From Photobacterium carnosum (GTDB lineage: Bacteria > Pseudomonadota > Gammaproteobacteria > Enterobacterales > Vibrionaceae): a DNA stretch of 52,585 nt. Where the stretch lies: assembly GCF_002849605.1 (NCBI RefSeq), contig NZ_NPIB01000031.1, forward strand, positions 1 to 52,585. The letters run 5' to 3'. The first letter of the stretch is position 1. Each line of letters opens with the position of its first letter. The translations under genes and the position numbers were made by a program. Of this stretch, positions 1 to 8,005 are shown in pieces. The notes under the pieces are model-generated. The model made no database searches, was not told the DNA's origin, and saw only the letters and a program-made list of their open reading frames with translations.

Positions 1-80
1 TACAACGTTGATAGGTCAGGTGTGTAAGTGCTGCGAGGCATTGAGCTAACTGATACTAATTGCCCGTGAGGCTTAACCAT
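1..80 (+). rRNA. 23S ribosomal RNA, 3' end (partial)
   Basis: The first 80 bases match the conserved 3' terminus of bacterial 23S rRNA: the GAGCTAACTGATACTAAT segment followed by CCGTGAGGCTTAACC. The gene enters from the left edge, so the rRNA operon reads rightward into the 5S gene and the tRNAs. The exact mature end is uncertain by a few bases. Confidence 0.95.
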
Positions 81-215
81 ACAACACCCAAGGGGTTTTT
101 CTTCTCTAAAGAGAAGAGACGGACTCTGCAAACGCTTGAATGAGTGTGAGAACAACTAGTCAGATTTTTCCCAGATTGCTATTTATTGCCATAAGGCGAT
201 AAATAAAACAGAATT

Positions 216-335
216 TGCTTGGCGACCATAGCGTTATGGACCCACCTGATCCCATGCCGAACTCAGTAGTGAAACGTAATAGCGCCGATGGTAGTGTGGG
301 GTCTCCCCATGTGAGAGTAGGACATCGCCAGGCTT
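216..335 (+). rRNA. rrf: 5S ribosomal RNA
   Basis: About 120 nt with the typical gammaproteobacterial 5S signature: a 5' strand TGCTTGGCGACC that pairs with the 3' TCGCCAGGC, the internal CCGAACTCAG loop and the GTGTGGGGTCTCCCCATG arm. It lies about 135 bp after the 23S end. The ends are set by pairing of the terminal helix and may be off by one or two bases. Confidence 0.96.
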
Positions 336-403
336 CAATTTCGTTTTTATCTTTTTATAAAGGTAGAGACAAACAAGTTGCATTTATGCTGAATAGACAC
401 TGC

Positions 404-480
404 GGAGTGGTAGTTCAGTTGGTTAGAATACCGGCCTGTCACGCCGGGGGTCGCGGGTTCGAATCCCGTCCACTCCGCCA
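404..480 (+). tRNA. tRNA-Asp (GTC)
   Basis: A 77-nt cloverleaf with encoded CCA. The acceptor GGAGTGG pairs with CCACTCC, the anticodon GTC is at 438-440 and the T arm carries GGTTCGAATCC. A distal tRNA-Asp after 5S is a common rRNA operon arrangement (E. coli rrnH with aspU is an example). Confidence 0.98.
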
Positions 481-517
481 TTTATTTAAGACACAGTTAA
501 GTCTTTAAAACAACTAC

Positions 518-594
518 AGGGGTGTAGCTCCAACTGGCAGAGCAGCGGATTCCAAATCCGCGTGTTGGGAGTTCGAATCTCTCCACCCCTGCCA
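518..594 (+). tRNA. tRNA-Trp (CCA)
   Basis: A complete cloverleaf with encoded CCA. The acceptor AGGGGTG pairs with CACCCCT, the anticodon CCA is at 552-554, and the T arm is GGGAGTTCGAATCTCTCC. It is the last intact tRNA of the operon and the apparent parent of the degenerate units that follow. Confidence 0.97.
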
Positions 595-602
595 TATTAA
601 AG

Positions 603-634
603 AAGGCTCATATCGAAAGATATGAGCCTTTTTG
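603..634 (+). terminator. Rho-independent terminator of the rRNA/tRNA operon
   Basis: A perfect 12-bp stem (603-614 with 619-630) closed by a GAAA tetraloop and followed by a T run, starting 8 nt after the CCA end of tRNA-Trp. Confidence 0.93.
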
Positions 635-653
635 CTATATGTAATTTATGAAT

Positions 654-736
654 ATAGTTCTTACTGGCAGAACAGTAGATTCCGCCATTCCGAAAATCAG
701 CGCGTGTTGGTCGTTCGAACCTCGTAACTCCTGCCA
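654..736 (+). pseudogene. tRNA-Trp-like remnant, unit 1
   Basis: Keeps TACTGGCAGAAC, GTTCGAAC and a 3' TGCCA, but the anticodon arm is expanded and the 5' acceptor strand is lost. A hairpin (746-752 with 764-770) and T tract follow; its upper stem has one defect compared with units 2 and 3. Confidence 0.8.
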
Positions 737-796
737 TATTCAAGAAAGCCTCGACAGTAATGTGAGGCTTTTTTACGTTTGTATTATTATGATCGA

Positions 797-884
797 GTGT
801 GTGGAATGTTAACGGACAGAGCAGCGGATTCGCCATTCCGAAAATCAGCGCGTGTTGGGAGTTCGAGTATCGTAACTCCTGCCA
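797..884 (+). pseudogene. tRNA-Trp-like remnant, unit 2
   Basis: Among the best preserved units: CAGAGCAGCGGATT and GTGTTGGGAGTTCGA match the intact tRNA, interrupted by the insertion between them. The downstream hairpin has an 11-bp stem (894-904 with 909-919), one G-T pair, a GTAA loop and a T tract. Confidence 0.82.
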
Positions 885-945
885 TCTTCAAGAAAGCCTC
901 GACAGTAATGTCGGGGCTTTTTTACGTTTGTATTATTATGATCGA

Positions 946-1033
946 GTGGGTGTAGCGTTAACTGGCAGAGCCGTGGATTCGCCATACCGAAAATCAGCGC
1001 GTGTTGGTCGTTCGAACTTTGTAACTCCTGCCT
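946..1033 (+). pseudogene. tRNA-Trp-like remnant, unit 3
   Basis: Begins GTGGGTGTAGCG, similar to the parent 5' end, and ends TGCCT, so the CCA has decayed. The hairpin at 1043-1068 keeps the 11-bp stem and has a GCAA loop. Confidence 0.82.
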
Positions 1034-1094
1034 TGTTCAAGAAAGCCTCGACAGCAATGTCGGGGCTTTTTTACGTTTGTATTATTATGATCGA

Positions 1095-1182
1095 GTGGGT
1101 GTAGCGTTAACTGGCAGAGCCGCGGATTCTCCATACCGAAAATCAGCGCGTGTTGAGCGTTCGGGTATCGTAACTCCTGCCA
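1095..1182 (+). pseudogene. tRNA-Trp-like remnant, unit 4
   Basis: Starts GTGGGTGTAGCG and ends TGCCA. The hairpin (1192-1202 with 1207-1217) has sequence changes relative to units 2 and 3, but pairing is kept through G-T pairs; a T tract follows. Confidence 0.82.
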
Positions 1183-1242
1183 TATTCAAGAAAGCCTCGA
1201 TATTAATGTCGGGGCTTTTTTACGTCTGTATTATTGTAATAG

Positions 1243-1331
1243 ATTAGGTGTGGTCGTAATTGGCAGAGCAGTGGATTCGTTATACCGAAAATCAGCGCAT
1301 ATTGAGAGTTCGAACCTTGTAACTTCTGCCA
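1243..1331 (+). pseudogene. tRNA-Trp-like remnant, unit 5
   Basis: More diverged (TTGGCAGAGCAG, GAGAGTTCGAAC, TGCCA). The downstream hairpin at about 1341-1366 has mismatches but keeps its T tract. Confidence 0.78.
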
Positions 1332-1392
1332 TATTCAAGAAAGCCTCGATATTAATGTGAGGATTTTTTACGTCTATATAATTTAGATCAAC

Positions 1393-1461
1393 AACAACTA
1401 ACAAATCAGCGGATTCGCCATTCCGAAAATCAGCGCGTGTTAGACGTCTGAATATCGTAAC
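1393..1461 (+). pseudogene. tRNA-Trp-like remnant, unit 6 (truncated)
   Basis: Only the central core (GGATTCGCCATTCCG followed by AAAATCAGCGCG) is well kept. The T arm, CCA and hairpin are missing or unrecognisable. From here to 1589 I see only AT-rich DNA before the next gene. Confidence 0.65.
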
Positions 1462-1589
1462 TCTTTTTATTACAATCATATTCAAATTTTTATTTAACAA
1501 TAAATAGGGTTATAGATAATAAAAATTCGAGATAGGGTGATGTTAAGTGGTAATGTAGTAGAGTAAATAGTCAAATTTTTGGAGTTTTT

Positions 1590-1925
1590 ATGCCACATCT
1601 TCGTTTTCGTGCGATTGCATTTGATACCGTAAAACATCTATCAACAGCATTAGTTGATGATTTACAGCCATTAATGAAATGTCATCGTGAAGATTTCACA
1701 TTAGAGCATATTCCAGCCTCATTTATTTTTGACGGTGAAGTGTCTGATGCTTACCCGTTTGTTGAGGTATTTTGGTTTGATCGTGGTCAAGAGGCTCAAG
1801 ATCGTGTTGCTGCAGTGATTACTGCGGCTATAAGGACTGCGGTTGCCGATAATAATCAAGATGTAGCCGTTATTTTTACCGCGCTGACACCTTCCGCATA
1901 TTACGATAATGGTCAGCATTATTAA
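1590..1925 (+). CDS. DUF1904 family protein
   Basis: A 111-residue cytoplasmic protein with no signal peptide or membrane segment. It starts MPHLRFRA, the characteristic beginning of the DUF1904 family, which belongs to a tautomerase-like fold group in which the residue after the initiator is proline. The family has no established substrate. A good ribosome-binding site (GGAG) lies just before the ATG. It stands alone between the tRNA-derived array and the phosphodiesterase gene and has its own AT-rich upstream region. The family assignment is from sequence recognition; a catalytic role is not shown. Confidence 0.8.
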   Translation: MPHLRFRAIAFDTVKHLSTALVDDLQPLMKCHREDFTLEHIPASFIFDGEVSDAYPFVEVFWFDRGQEAQDRVAAVITAAIRTAVADNNQDVAVIFTALTPSAYYDNGQHY

Positions 1926-1975
1926 TCTGCCGTTATTCCCATCTTGGTTTTATTATTTTTAATTTTATGATGACA

Positions 1976-2000
1976 TTAGCCCATTAATCTAATGGGCTAA
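1976..2000 (+). other. Perfect 10-bp hairpin before the YafD-type gene
   Basis: TTAGCCCATT (1976-1985) pairs exactly with AATGGGCTAA (1991-2000) across a five-base loop. No T tract follows on the plus strand, so this is not a standard terminator; it may be the terminator remnant of the preceding gene or part of the leader of the next one. Confidence 0.5.
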
Positions 2001-2021
2001 GTTGTCTGTGTAGGCGCTATT

Positions 2022-2888
2022 ATGGCACGTAGAACAAAAACAAAAGTGGTTGCTGGTTTAGGTGTTGTGGCGGGCGCGTTGGGGTTCGGGGCGTTTAATT
2101 CATCATTTGATGTAACAATGCAACCTGAAGTGACCAATGAAGTTTTTGCCCCACATTTTACTTACCGTTGTATTGAAAGTGAAATTGCGCCACCGCTAGA
2201 TGATAATGGTGTACTTACGGTTGCAGTATGGAATATCTATAAGCAGCAACGCCCTAATTGGCGTCAAGCATTAGAAGAATTTACTCAACAAAGTGATTTG
2301 GTGTTATTGCAAGAGGCGAGTTTAAATACCGATCTCAAAAACTATTTAGATGCAAATCATTGGCAAGTGAGAATGGCTAATGCGTTTCGTTTTCTTGATA
2401 CACCTGCAGGAGTGATGAATTTATCGCGAGTATCTTCACGTCAAACATGTGCTTATCTGGCGATGGAGCCATGGTTACGTTTGCCAAAATCAGCGCTCTT
2501 ATCGCAATTTACATTATCTGATGGTCAAACTCTTGCGGTAGTTAATCTTCATGGGGTTAATTTTGCCATTGGTTTAAATGAATATAAGCAGCAATTAGAC
2601 AGTTTAAAATCGGTTTTAGAACAGCACCAAGGACCGATTATATTAGCGGGTGATTTTAATACTTGGCGTAAAGCGCGAATTAAAGTCGTTCGAGCTTTTG
2701 CGCATTCGCTGGGATTAAAAGAGGTGCAATACCATAATGATCATAGAGTTAGAGTGCTAGGTAAGCCGCTTGATCATTTGTATTATCGTGAATTGCAGTT
2801 GGTAAAATCAGAAGCACCAAAAACAGATGCTTCTGATCATAATCCATTATTAGTGACGTTTAAATTAACGCACTCAGTGATGTACTAA
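2022..2888 (+). CDS. Endonuclease/exonuclease/phosphatase family protein (YafD-like)
   Basis: A 288-residue protein of the metal-dependent endonuclease/exonuclease/phosphatase superfamily. The expected catalytic motifs are present in order: WN (N71), LLQEAS (E98), NLHG (H177), GDFN (D211, N213), LDH (D251, H252) and SDHNP (D272, H273). The first 25 residues form a basic start plus a hydrophobic stretch that could be an uncleaved anchor or signal. E. coli YafD sits in the same neighbourhood near rrnH and mltD. The substrate is unknown. Its stop codon overlaps that of the convergent Yip1-family gene by 4 bp. Confidence 0.85.
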   Translation: MARRTKTKVVAGLGVVAGALGFGAFNSSFDVTMQPEVTNEVFAPHFTYRCIESEIAPPLDDNGVLTVAVWNIYKQQRPNWRQALEEFTQQSDLVLLQEASLNTDLKNYLDANHWQVRMANAFRFLDTPAGVMNLSRVSSRQTCAYLAMEPWLRLPKSALLSQFTLSDGQTLAVVNLHGVNFAIGLNEYKQQLDSLKSVLEQHQGPIILAGDFNTWRKARIKVVRAFAHSLGLKEVQYHNDHRVRVLGKPLDHLYYRELQLVKSEAPKTDASDHNPLLVTFKLTHSVMY

Positions 2889-3574
2889 GCTGAAATAATC
2901 AGTAACGGCCATACAATGAGTGTTAATACCCAAGGAAGCACTGCGACAACAATGGCTTTTGCACGGTCAAGATCCGTCCAGGCACTCACTGCTGCGTAAG
3001 TTAAGGCGATATACCATGGTGCTAATAACGGCATGGTAGTCGCTAGTGCTGCCCAGCGATTATTTAATGGTAATTTTAGAAGGCCATTAATACTATTTAA
3101 GTCTGCTGCATTAGGTAGAATACTATTGGTGTTAAACATAACATTAATATAACTGGCAATGTCACCAATAAAAGAGGGCAACATAATAAAACAAGCGGCG
3201 GCAAGCCATTTACCGTAGCTGTGTTGATGGTGGCTACTTTTAGTGGCTAACTTTAACCATAACGCCAGTACAAAAATCACTGCTGTTCGGCCAGTGATAT
3301 CACTAAAAACTTCACCTGCAAGTAATACTTCGCGCGTTAACCAAGTCTGTTGTGCATTGTCACCAATATTACCTAGTTGGGCCTGTATTGCTTGTTGCAG
3401 CCATGGCATATCAACATGGTTAAAGTAACTGCCCCATAAAATGAATGAACCTAAAATAATCATTAAATAAGGTAAAATTGCCCATTTCGGTCGTTCATAG
3501 ATAGCCGCAAAGCATTCTATTGGTGAACGAAAAAGATCGATAACCGCGACAATCGGGTTTTTAGATGGTGTCAT
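2885..3574 (-). CDS. Yip1-family integral membrane protein
   Basis: A 229-residue polytopic membrane protein with about five hydrophobic segments (near residues 33-50, 90-108, 120-145, 175-200 and 205-227). The N-terminal part has the Yip1-family pattern: a short amphipathic region (VIDLFRSPIECFAAI) leading to a Trp/Pro-containing first membrane helix. No enzymatic motif is visible and the bacterial function is unknown. Its start overlaps the end of mltD by 4 bp (ATGA), so it is probably translated from the same transcript. Confidence 0.75.
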   Translation of the reverse strand: MTPSKNPIVAVIDLFRSPIECFAAIYERPKWAILPYLMIILGSFILWGSYFNHVDMPWLQQAIQAQLGNIGDNAQQTWLTREVLLAGEVFSDITGRTAVIFVLALWLKLATKSSHHQHSYGKWLAAACFIMLPSFIGDIASYINVMFNTNSILPNAADLNSINGLLKLPLNNRWAALATTMPLLAPWYIALTYAAVSAWTDLDRAKAIVVAVLPWVLTLIVWPLLIISA

Positions 3575-5121
3575 GCTTGTACCTTACGACGATCAATCAC
3601 TAATTTTAGCTGTTGACCTTGTTTAATATATTTATTGTTAGCCAGATTATTCCATTTTTTAATCTCAGCAACAGAAATATCATAACGTTGAGCGATGACA
3701 CTTAAACTATCCCCATTTTGTACTTTGTAATGGATCGTTTTGTGGTTAGCGGCAGTTTTCTTTGATGTTGTCGATACATTTAAGCGCTGCCCTTGGTGTA
3801 ATACGGTATTTTTACTTAGGCTGTTAAGTTGTTTAAGCTTTGCGACGCTAGTTTTGTATTTATGGGCAATGTTCCATAAATTATCGCCTGACTGCACCAC
3901 ATAATGCTGTACTTCCATATGGGTAGCGACACGGTGTTGACGATTGACCAATGAGATTGGTGAGGCCGGAATTGTCAGTGATTGGCCAATACGAATATTG
4001 GTAGTTTTAAGTTTATTCACTTTTTGAATTGTTTTAATATTGCTGTGGTAACGTTTTGCAATTAACCCTAGGCTTTCACCTGATTTAACACGGTGATGAT
4101 GAGTGATCATACTCGCGTTACGGTTTTGTGCTAATTCACGTCTAAAGTGCTTCACTTTATTGATTGGTAATAATAAATGATTAAGACCATTAGGGGCTGT
4201 CACACCACGACGATAAGCTGGGTTTAAATCTTTTAATTCACGAGTGCTAATACCTGCAAATTCTGCGGCAATGGTAAGATTCATTTGTACGCCAGGTTTA
4301 ACGATAGCGATAACGGGCTTATTACTGATGGGTTCGATGTGGAAACCGTATTTTTTAGGGTGCATGATAATATCAGCAACCGCATACAGTTTCGGCACAT
4401 AACTGCTGGTTTCATTAGGTAAATCAAGATTCCAATAATCGGTTGGTTTACCTGCGGCTTTGTTTTTACGGATAGCACTAAAAACACGGCCTTCGCCAGT
4501 ATTATAAGCCGCTAATGCTTGTTGCCAGTTACCATCAAATTTCTTATTTAAATACTCAAGTAGATTAAGTGCAGCAGTAGTAGATTTAACAACATCACGA
4601 CGGCCGTCATACCAACTATTTTGTTTTAAGCCAAAACGACGACCCGTATCAGGAATTATTTGCCATAGGCCTGCAGCGGCCATGTTTGAGTATGCATGCG
4701 GATCAAATGAGCTTTCTACAATAGGTAAAAGAGCCAGTTCTAGCGGCATACCTCGTTTTTCAACTTGTTCCGTGATGTAGTACAGGAAAGGTTGAGCACG
4801 TTGAGCAATAATTTCAAGATTGCGCGGGTTATTTAAATACCAGTTACGGTAATATTGAACGCGCTTGTTGTTCGGAATTTTAGTGGTGATCTACATCGCG
4901 ATGCGATCCCATACATCTTGCTGCTGTTGAGGTGTTAGTTGAGCCACAACAGGTTGTGTTTTTTTAATGATAGGAACAATGGGTACTACAGTTTCAACTG
5001 GAGTATTAGTTGGTTGCTCAACGACAGTTTTTGATTGGTTAGTATCGGCCTGCGTTGTCTCTTTTGTCGTCTGACAACCTGCGATAACAAGCACACTTGC
5101 TAAAAGAATTTTGAATTTCAT
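3571..5121 (-). pseudogene. mltD: Membrane-bound lytic murein transglycosylase D, interrupted by an in-frame amber codon
   Basis: MltD cleaves peptidoglycan glycan strands at the outer membrane. The 5' part (from 5121) encodes a lipoprotein signal with lipobox VIAGC (Cys16). Codon 77 is TAG (4891-4893 on the plus strand), and the same frame continues as ITTKIPNNKRVQYYRNWYL, a normal MltD sequence, through the SLT domain (PIVESSFDP with the catalytic Glu, then AAYNTGEG) and three LysM domains to 3573. Total length without the stop would be about 516 codons, normal for the family. No frame change is needed: a single C to T change of a CAG codon explains it. Translation from a later Met (4749) would lack the signal peptide. 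This is either a true recent pseudogene or a base-call error. It lies downstream of gloB as in E. coli. Confidence 0.9.
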
Positions 5122-5192
5122 GACAGTCGTTTGTAGCCAAAATGGTTGGTGATAATACTTGCCCAACCACCTTGGTTACAAGGGGAGAAACG

Positions 5193-5951
5193 TTAAAATT
5201 CGTCTTTCCAACGTCGAAGTGCCGCAAATGTTTCAATATCTGAGTTATCGTACGCTTTATCAGCAACTGAGCGTTTAATACTTGGCTGATCACAACGTAA
5301 AAAAGGGTTAATAAGTTTTTCATTATGAAGAGTGGTCGGTAAGGTACTTTGACCGTTTGCACGTAGACGATTAACTTGATCACGATAATGTTGTAAGTGA
5401 GCATTATCTTGTTCTGCAACTAATGCAAAAGCAAGGTTCCCTGCTGTGTATTCGTGAGCACAATAGATGTTAGTTTCATCCGGTAATGAAGCTATCTTTT
5501 GTAGTGAATGAAACATTTGTGCTGGTGTACCTTCAAAAATACGACCACAGCCTGCAGAGAATAATGTATCACCGCAAAATAGTTTTTCATCACCGACATA
5601 AGCAACATGACCTAAAGTATGTCCAGGGACACTAAGCACCATAAAGCGTTCACCAAAGATATCAACTTGATCGCCATCTTCGACAGGACGAGTGATACCA
5701 GGAATTGGCTCATCATTGGGACCAACAACTTTTATGGCAGGGAAGCGACGTTTTAATTCACTAATGCCACCGACATGATCATGATGATGGTGAGTAATCA
5801 GAATTGCATCTAGAATTAAATTATCTTTTTCTATTGCCTCAAGAACCGGCGTGGCATCCCCTGGATCAACAACGACACAATGATTGTCTGGGTTTTGAAT
5901 CAGCCAGATGTAATTGTCTTTAAATGCGGGTATGCTTTTAACAGTTAACAT
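5193..5951 (-). CDS. gloB: Hydroxyacylglutathione hydrolase (glyoxalase II)
   Basis: A 252-residue metallo-beta-lactamase-fold enzyme that hydrolyses S-D-lactoylglutathione to D-lactate and glutathione, the last step of methylglyoxal detoxification. The dinuclear metal motif THHHHDH is at residues 53-59, followed by the PGHTLGH and GDTLF motifs and CAHEYT. The C-terminal glutathione-binding region ends in ALRRWKDEF as in the family. It is upstream of mltD on the same strand and divergent from the YafS-type methyltransferase, the same arrangement as in E. coli. Confidence 0.96.
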   Translation of the reverse strand: MLTVKSIPAFKDNYIWLIQNPDNHCVVVDPGDATPVLEAIEKDNLILDAILITHHHHDHVGGISELKRRFPAIKVVGPNDEPIPGITRPVEDGDQVDIFGERFMVLSVPGHTLGHVAYVGDEKLFCGDTLFSAGCGRIFEGTPAQMFHSLQKIASLPDETNIYCAHEYTAGNLAFALVAEQDNAHLQHYRDQVNRLRANGQSTLPTTLHNEKLINPFLRCDQPSIKRSVADKAYDNSDIETFAALRRWKDEF

Positions 5952-5992
5952 GAATTTTGTCTCCAGCCCTATCAGGTGTTGAGCAGTATCTT

Positions 5993-6751
5993 ATGAAGCC
6001 AGCGCGTACAGTAACACACATTGAAGTTCCTTATACATGGTCGAATGTGATCAATGGTGAATGGGTAGCAGAATTACTACAGGCGCGACTCGACGAGTGG
6101 TGTCCTAAACTATTTGGCTACCATATGTTAAAGCTTGGCGGCCTCAGTGCAGAGCTGACCAGTAGTCATTGTAATATTCAACATCAAATTAGTGTTGATA
6201 AATTCAGTCCTAAACGAACTATTACGGCTGATGCGTTAGAGTTACCTTTTATTGAAAAATCATTTGATGCCTGTTTATTAATGCATCAATTAGATTATGC
6301 CGTTGATCCTCATGGATTATTGCGTGAAATTGATCGCGTGATGGTTGATGATGGTTACTTAGTGTTAAGTGGTAATAATCCTCTTAGCCTACTAGGTTTA
6401 CGAGGACTATTGCCTTGGAATCGTAATCATGCGCCGTGGACAGGGAAAATGTATTTATCGTTTCGTATCAATGATTGGTTACGATTATTAAATTATGAAG
6501 TGGTATACCAAGAAACATTTGCTATTGTACCGGCGACTCGGCATCTTGCCTGTGCCGCATGGCTTGAGCATGTTTTATCGGAACCGTTATCTGCGGTGGG
6601 TAGTTTATATTTTATTGTGGCGCGTAAACGTACTTGCCCATTGAAATTGATCAAACCAACGTGGAAATTACGGCGTCAATTAGCGCCGCTACGTATTAAT
6701 TGTCGTACTCAAGCTGAAGAAATAGAAACTAAAGCCCCGCCACGTTTATAA
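5993..6751 (+). CDS. yafS: Class I SAM-dependent methyltransferase, YafS-like
   Basis: A 252-residue protein when started at the ATG at 5993; an in-frame TTG at 5957 is less likely. The methyltransferase-type region includes LPFIEKSFDACLL and LLREIDRVMVDDGYLVLSG, typical of the post-motif and motif III regions of Rossmann methyltransferases; the Gly-rich SAM motif is weak (MLKLGGLSAEL). It lies between gloB and rnhA exactly as yafS does in E. coli. The substrate is unknown. Confidence 0.85.
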   Translation: MKPARTVTHIEVPYTWSNVINGEWVAELLQARLDEWCPKLFGYHMLKLGGLSAELTSSHCNIQHQISVDKFSPKRTITADALELPFIEKSFDACLLMHQLDYAVDPHGLLREIDRVMVDDGYLVLSGNNPLSLLGLRGLLPWNRNHAPWTGKMYLSFRINDWLRLLNYEVVYQETFAIVPATRHLACAAWLEHVLSEPLSAVGSLYFIVARKRTCPLKLIKPTWKLRRQLAPLRINCRTQAEEIETKAPPRL

Positions 6752-6759
6752 ACCTAGGT

Positions 6760-7224
6760 TTAGTTTGGTTGGTAACCAGTATCTGCTTGAGTGGGATTTT
6801 CAGCGCCTGTACGCGCTAAAATATCACAACGTTCATTTTCCGGGTGTCCAGCATGACCTTTAACCCAATGCCATTGAACTTGATGACGTTGCGTTTCTTG
6901 ATCAAGCTGTTGCCAAAGATCGGCATTCTTTACGGGTTTCTTATCCGTAGTTTGCCAACCTCGCTTTTTCCAATTATGGATCCATTGCGTAATTCCCTGA
7001 CGCACATATTGACTGTCAGTGGTAAGATCAACGCTGCATGGTTGTTTTAAACTTGCAAGTCCCATAATAGCGGCAAGCAGTTCCATGCGGTTATTGGTGG
7101 TCATTAAATAGCCACCACTAAGCTCTTTTTCGTGTTGTTTATATCTTAATACCGTGCCATAGCCGCCGGGACCAGGATTACCTAGACACGAACCATCGGT
7201 GAAAATTTCTACCTGCTTTATCAT
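6760..7224 (-). CDS. rnhA: Ribonuclease HI
   Basis: A 154-residue enzyme that cuts the RNA strand of RNA-DNA hybrids (R-loops, primers). The catalytic residues are at the expected places: D10 in [13 protein letters not shown]48 in NNRMELLA, D70 in TTDSQYV, H124 in KGHAG and D134 in ERCD. Length matches E. coli (155). It is divergent from dnaQ across about 51 bp, the same head-to-head arrangement as in E. coli, so promoters for both must lie in that gap. Confidence 0.98.
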   Translation of the reverse strand: MIKQVEIFTDGSCLGNPGPGGYGTVLRYKQHEKELSGGYLMTTNNRMELLAAIMGLASLKQPCSVDLTTDSQYVRQGITQWIHNWKKRGWQTTDKKPVKNADLWQQLDQETQRHQVQWHWVKGHAGHPENERCDILARTGAENPTQADTGYQPN

Positions 7225-7275
7225 AGTGGGTAGTTTTGCCTTAGATAAAAACTTAAGTTTGACATATTAGCGACT

Positions 7276-7995
7276 ATGAAAGCCACAAACCAACGCATTA
7301 TTGTATTTGATACAGAAACAACGGGTATGAACAAGGCCGGCCCTCATTATGAAGGCCATGGTATTGTCGAAATCGGTGCAGTTGAGATCATTGATCGAAA
7401 ATTAACCGGTAATTCGTTCCATGTTTATATCAAGCCTGATCGAACTATCGATCCAGAAGCTATTGCTGTTCACGGTATTACCGATGAATTCTTACGTGAT
7501 AAGCCAGTGTATGCTGATATTCATCAAGAGTTTATGGATTTTATTGATGGAGCAGAACTTGTCGCACATAACGCGTCGTTTGATACCGGTTTTATGGATT
7601 ATGAATTCCATAAAATGGGCGCAAACATCGCGAAAATAGAAGATATTTGCCACGTTACCGATACGCTAGCCATGGCCAAAAGGCTGTTTCCTGGTAAACG
7701 TAACAATCTTGATATCTTATGTTCACGTTATGGTATTGATAATTCTCATCGAACCTTGCACGGCGCATTACTCGATGCTGAGATCCTAGCTGACGTTTAT
7801 TTGATGATGACCGGTGGTCAAACGTCATTACGTTTAAGCAGTGGCAATGATTCAACAACTGAGAGCAGTATTCGACATCTGGGCAATAACCGAAAAGTAT
7901 TAAAGGTTATTCATGCAACGGCCGATGAACTAACAGCACATCAAGATAGGCTTGATTTGATTGGTAAAAAGGCAGACGTTATCTGGCGTCTTTAG
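7276..7995 (+). CDS. dnaQ: DNA polymerase III epsilon subunit (3'-5' proofreading exonuclease)
   Basis: A 239-residue proofreading subunit of the replicative polymerase core. The DEDDh active site is visible: D12 and E14 in VFDTETTG, D103 in HNASFDTGF, H162 in HRTLHGALLDAE and D167. The C-terminal tail ending KKADVIWRL is the segment that binds the alpha subunit in the family. The stop codon (7993-7995) overlaps the ribosome-binding site of the next gene, suggesting coupled expression. Confidence 0.97.
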   Translation: MKATNQRIIVFDTETTGMNKAGPHYEGHGIVEIGAVEIIDRKLTGNSFHVYIKPDRTIDPEAIAVHGITDEFLRDKPVYADIHQEFMDFIDGAELVAHNASFDTGFMDYEFHKMGANIAKIEDICHVTDTLAMAKRLFPGKRNNLDILCSRYGIDNSHRTLHGALLDAEILADVYLMMTGGQTSLRLSSGNDSTTESSIRHLGNNRKVLKVIHATADELTAHQDRLDLIGKKADVIWRL

Positions 7996-8005
7996 AGGCA
8001 TTATA

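Larger units (their letters stand above)
654..1461 (+). repeat. Tandem array of degenerate tRNA-Trp-derived units, period about 149 bp
   Basis: Six successive units follow the intact tRNA-Trp. The ends of the tRNA-like parts of units 1 to 5 fall at 736, 884, 1033, 1182 and 1331, so the period is 148-149 bp. Each unit holds a decayed tRNA-Trp body (ACTGGCAGAGC in the D arm, GTTCGA in the T arm, usually TGCCA at the 3' end), a linker beginning near TTCAAGAAA, and a hairpin with a T tract. The anticodon region carries an insertion of roughly 10 nt and the acceptor stem no longer pairs, so these are not working tRNAs. The arrangement recalls the repeats downstream of E. coli tyrT, but I claim no homology. 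No protein-coding gene is credible in this interval. Confidence 0.9.

Noticed and set aside
215..508. Open frame across 5S rRNA and tRNA-Asp
   Set aside because: It lies entirely over RNA genes and spacer and has no protein-like features.
654..1461. CRISPR array
   Set aside because: The 149-bp units are repeats throughout, with no short repeat and unique spacer pattern and no cas genes nearby.
597..1500. Several open frames of 79-101 codons on both strands
   Set aside because: They run through the repeated tRNA-like units; their sequences just mirror the repeats, with no ribosome-binding sites or family resemblance.
3571..4749. A separate short lytic transglycosylase gene
   Set aside because: The frame continues upstream to a stop codon and then to a lipoprotein signal in the same phase; it is the 3' part of a broken mltD.
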